Part shown: positions 36,519 through 37,200 of the stretch, in pieces
Numbering within the stretch: position 1 is the stretch's first letter
Layout: every line of letters begins with the position of its first letter
Source: Granulosicoccus sp.
GTDB lineage: Bacteria; Pseudomonadota; Gammaproteobacteria; Granulosicoccales; Granulosicoccaceae
Direction: 5' to 3'
NCBI GenBank assembly: GCA_013002205.1
Contig: JABDKN010000193.1
Coordinates: 1 to 37,200 of the forward strand
DNA length: 37,200 nucleotides
The notes under the pieces: generated by a model
Told to the model about the DNA's origin: nothing
Database searches by the model: none
What the model saw: only the letters and a program-made list of their open reading frames with translations
Position numbers and translations under genes: made by a program

Positions 36519-37172
36519 TCAGGATTTATCGTGTCGCGGTACGGCAGGTACTCCCAGCACCGTTGAGCCCGCAACCACATCCCTGACCACGACGGCGCCG
36601 GCGGCAACCACGGCGCGATCACCAATGGTGACACCCTGAATTACCGTTGCCCCGGCACCGATGTGCGCACCTGCGCCAATCTTTACAGAGCCGGCCACAC
36701 AAGCGCCACTGGCGATATGGACATGATCGCCGATCACGCAGTCATGTTCTACGATGGCTCCGTGGTTGACGATCACATTCTGTCCGATGGTGCATTCAGC
36801 GCCAAGGATGGCACCGGCAAGCACCACACTGCCGGATGACACGGACGCATACCGGGAAACGACGGCCCGAGGGTGAACGACCGACACAGGGGTCATACCG
36901 AGCTGGCAGGCACAGCCGTAGAGCCGCTTGCGTGGGAACCCCAGTCCGGTGGAACCGACACCGAGTATGAAATGGCTGATGCCTTCCGCCAGCAGTCCGG
37001 GCAGCCTGTCATCATCACCCAGTATCGGATAACCAAGGATCGAGCCTGTTTCACTGTCAGACGCTGCCACTGTGAAACCGTGAATGCGGTAGTTCTGATG
37101 AGCCTGCAGGGCCTCGATGACGCTCTTCGCATGCCCGCCTGCGCCAAGGATGACTACATCGGTACGCGCCAA
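36519..37172 (-). CDS. NeuD/PglD-family sugar O- or N-acyltransferase
   Basis: 217-residue protein. An N-terminal Rossmann-like domain (VVILGAGGHAKSVIEAL) is followed by a left-handed beta-helix of hexapeptide repeats from about residue 100. VNHGAIVEHDCVIGDHVHI includes the histidine that acts as base in PglD, and GAGATVIQGVTIGDRAVVAAGAVVVRDV completes the helix. Family members acetylate sialic acid or UDP-amino-sugars for surface glycans. The start is TTG with GGAGAG about nine bases upstream; no in-frame ATG gives the family N-terminus. It converges on the glycosyltransferase gene. The upstream operon partner lies outside the window. Confidence 0.87.
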   Translation of the reverse strand: MARTDVVILGAGGHAKSVIEALQAHQNYRIHGFTVAASDSETGSILGYPILGDDDRLPGLLAEGISHFILGVGSTGLGFPRKRLYGCACQLGMTPVSVVHPRAVVSRYASVSSGSVVLAGAILGAECTIGQNVIVNHGAIVEHDCVIGDHVHIASGACVAGSVKIGAGAHIGAGATVIQGVTIGDRAVVAAGAVVVRDVVAGSTVLGVPAVPRHDKS

Positions 37173-37200
37173 TTGACAGCTCTCCAGAAACTCGGTTCTT

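Overview
The window is a chromosomal stretch of a bacterium, most likely a gammaproteobacterium. The evidence is the E. coli-like size and order of the ribosomal proteins, the divergent uvrA / MFS transporter / ssb arrangement, a YaiL-type (DUF2058) protein, a zinc-free S14 beside a zinc-ribbon L36, and moderately high GC with GTG and TTG starts. I cannot name a genus from the sequence alone. No tRNA, rRNA, insertion sequence, CRISPR array or phage gene was seen.

Layout. (1) 1-2918: the 3' part of a peptide/nickel-type ABC importer operon (permease fragment, second permease, two ATPases), convergent with a Tag-type DNA glycosylase on the minus strand. (2) 3597-3978: a gene-free leader rich in inverted repeats. 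(3) 3979-17392: an unbroken S10-spc-alpha ribosomal superoperon from rplC to rplQ, including secY and rpoA. The usual first gene, rpsJ (S10), is absent, so the cluster starts at L3 behind an unrelated neighbourhood. A strong intrinsic terminator closes it. (4) 17498-21264: an ABC exporter, gpsA and a beta-keto acid cleavage enzyme (DUF849). (5) 21316-27464: a Bcr/CflA-type efflux pump converges on a compact minus-strand operon uvrA - App1-like phosphatase (DUF2183) - EamA transporter. (6) 27565-31738: a YajR-like MFS transporter and ssb in one direction, then DUF2058 and a DUF4403 lipoprotein on the minus strand. (7) 31996-34544: metK and ahcY, the SAM-forming and SAH-removing steps of the methyl cycle. 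(8) 34655-37172: a stand-alone OpuAC-type quaternary-amine binding protein, a family 2 glycosyltransferase and a NeuD/PglD-type acyltransferase that runs to the window edge.

How the genes work together. Most of the window is translation, transcription and secretion machinery (ribosomal proteins, SecY, RNA polymerase alpha), DNA maintenance (Tag, UvrA, SSB), phospholipid precursor supply (GpsA) and the methyl cycle (MetK, AhcY). I did not find a convincing new multi-gene system. The observations most worth checking are the missing rpsJ with its replacement leader, the leader in front of metK, the uvrA-linked App1-like phosphatase, the orphan DUF849 enzyme and OpuAC protein, and several unexplained perfect hairpins.
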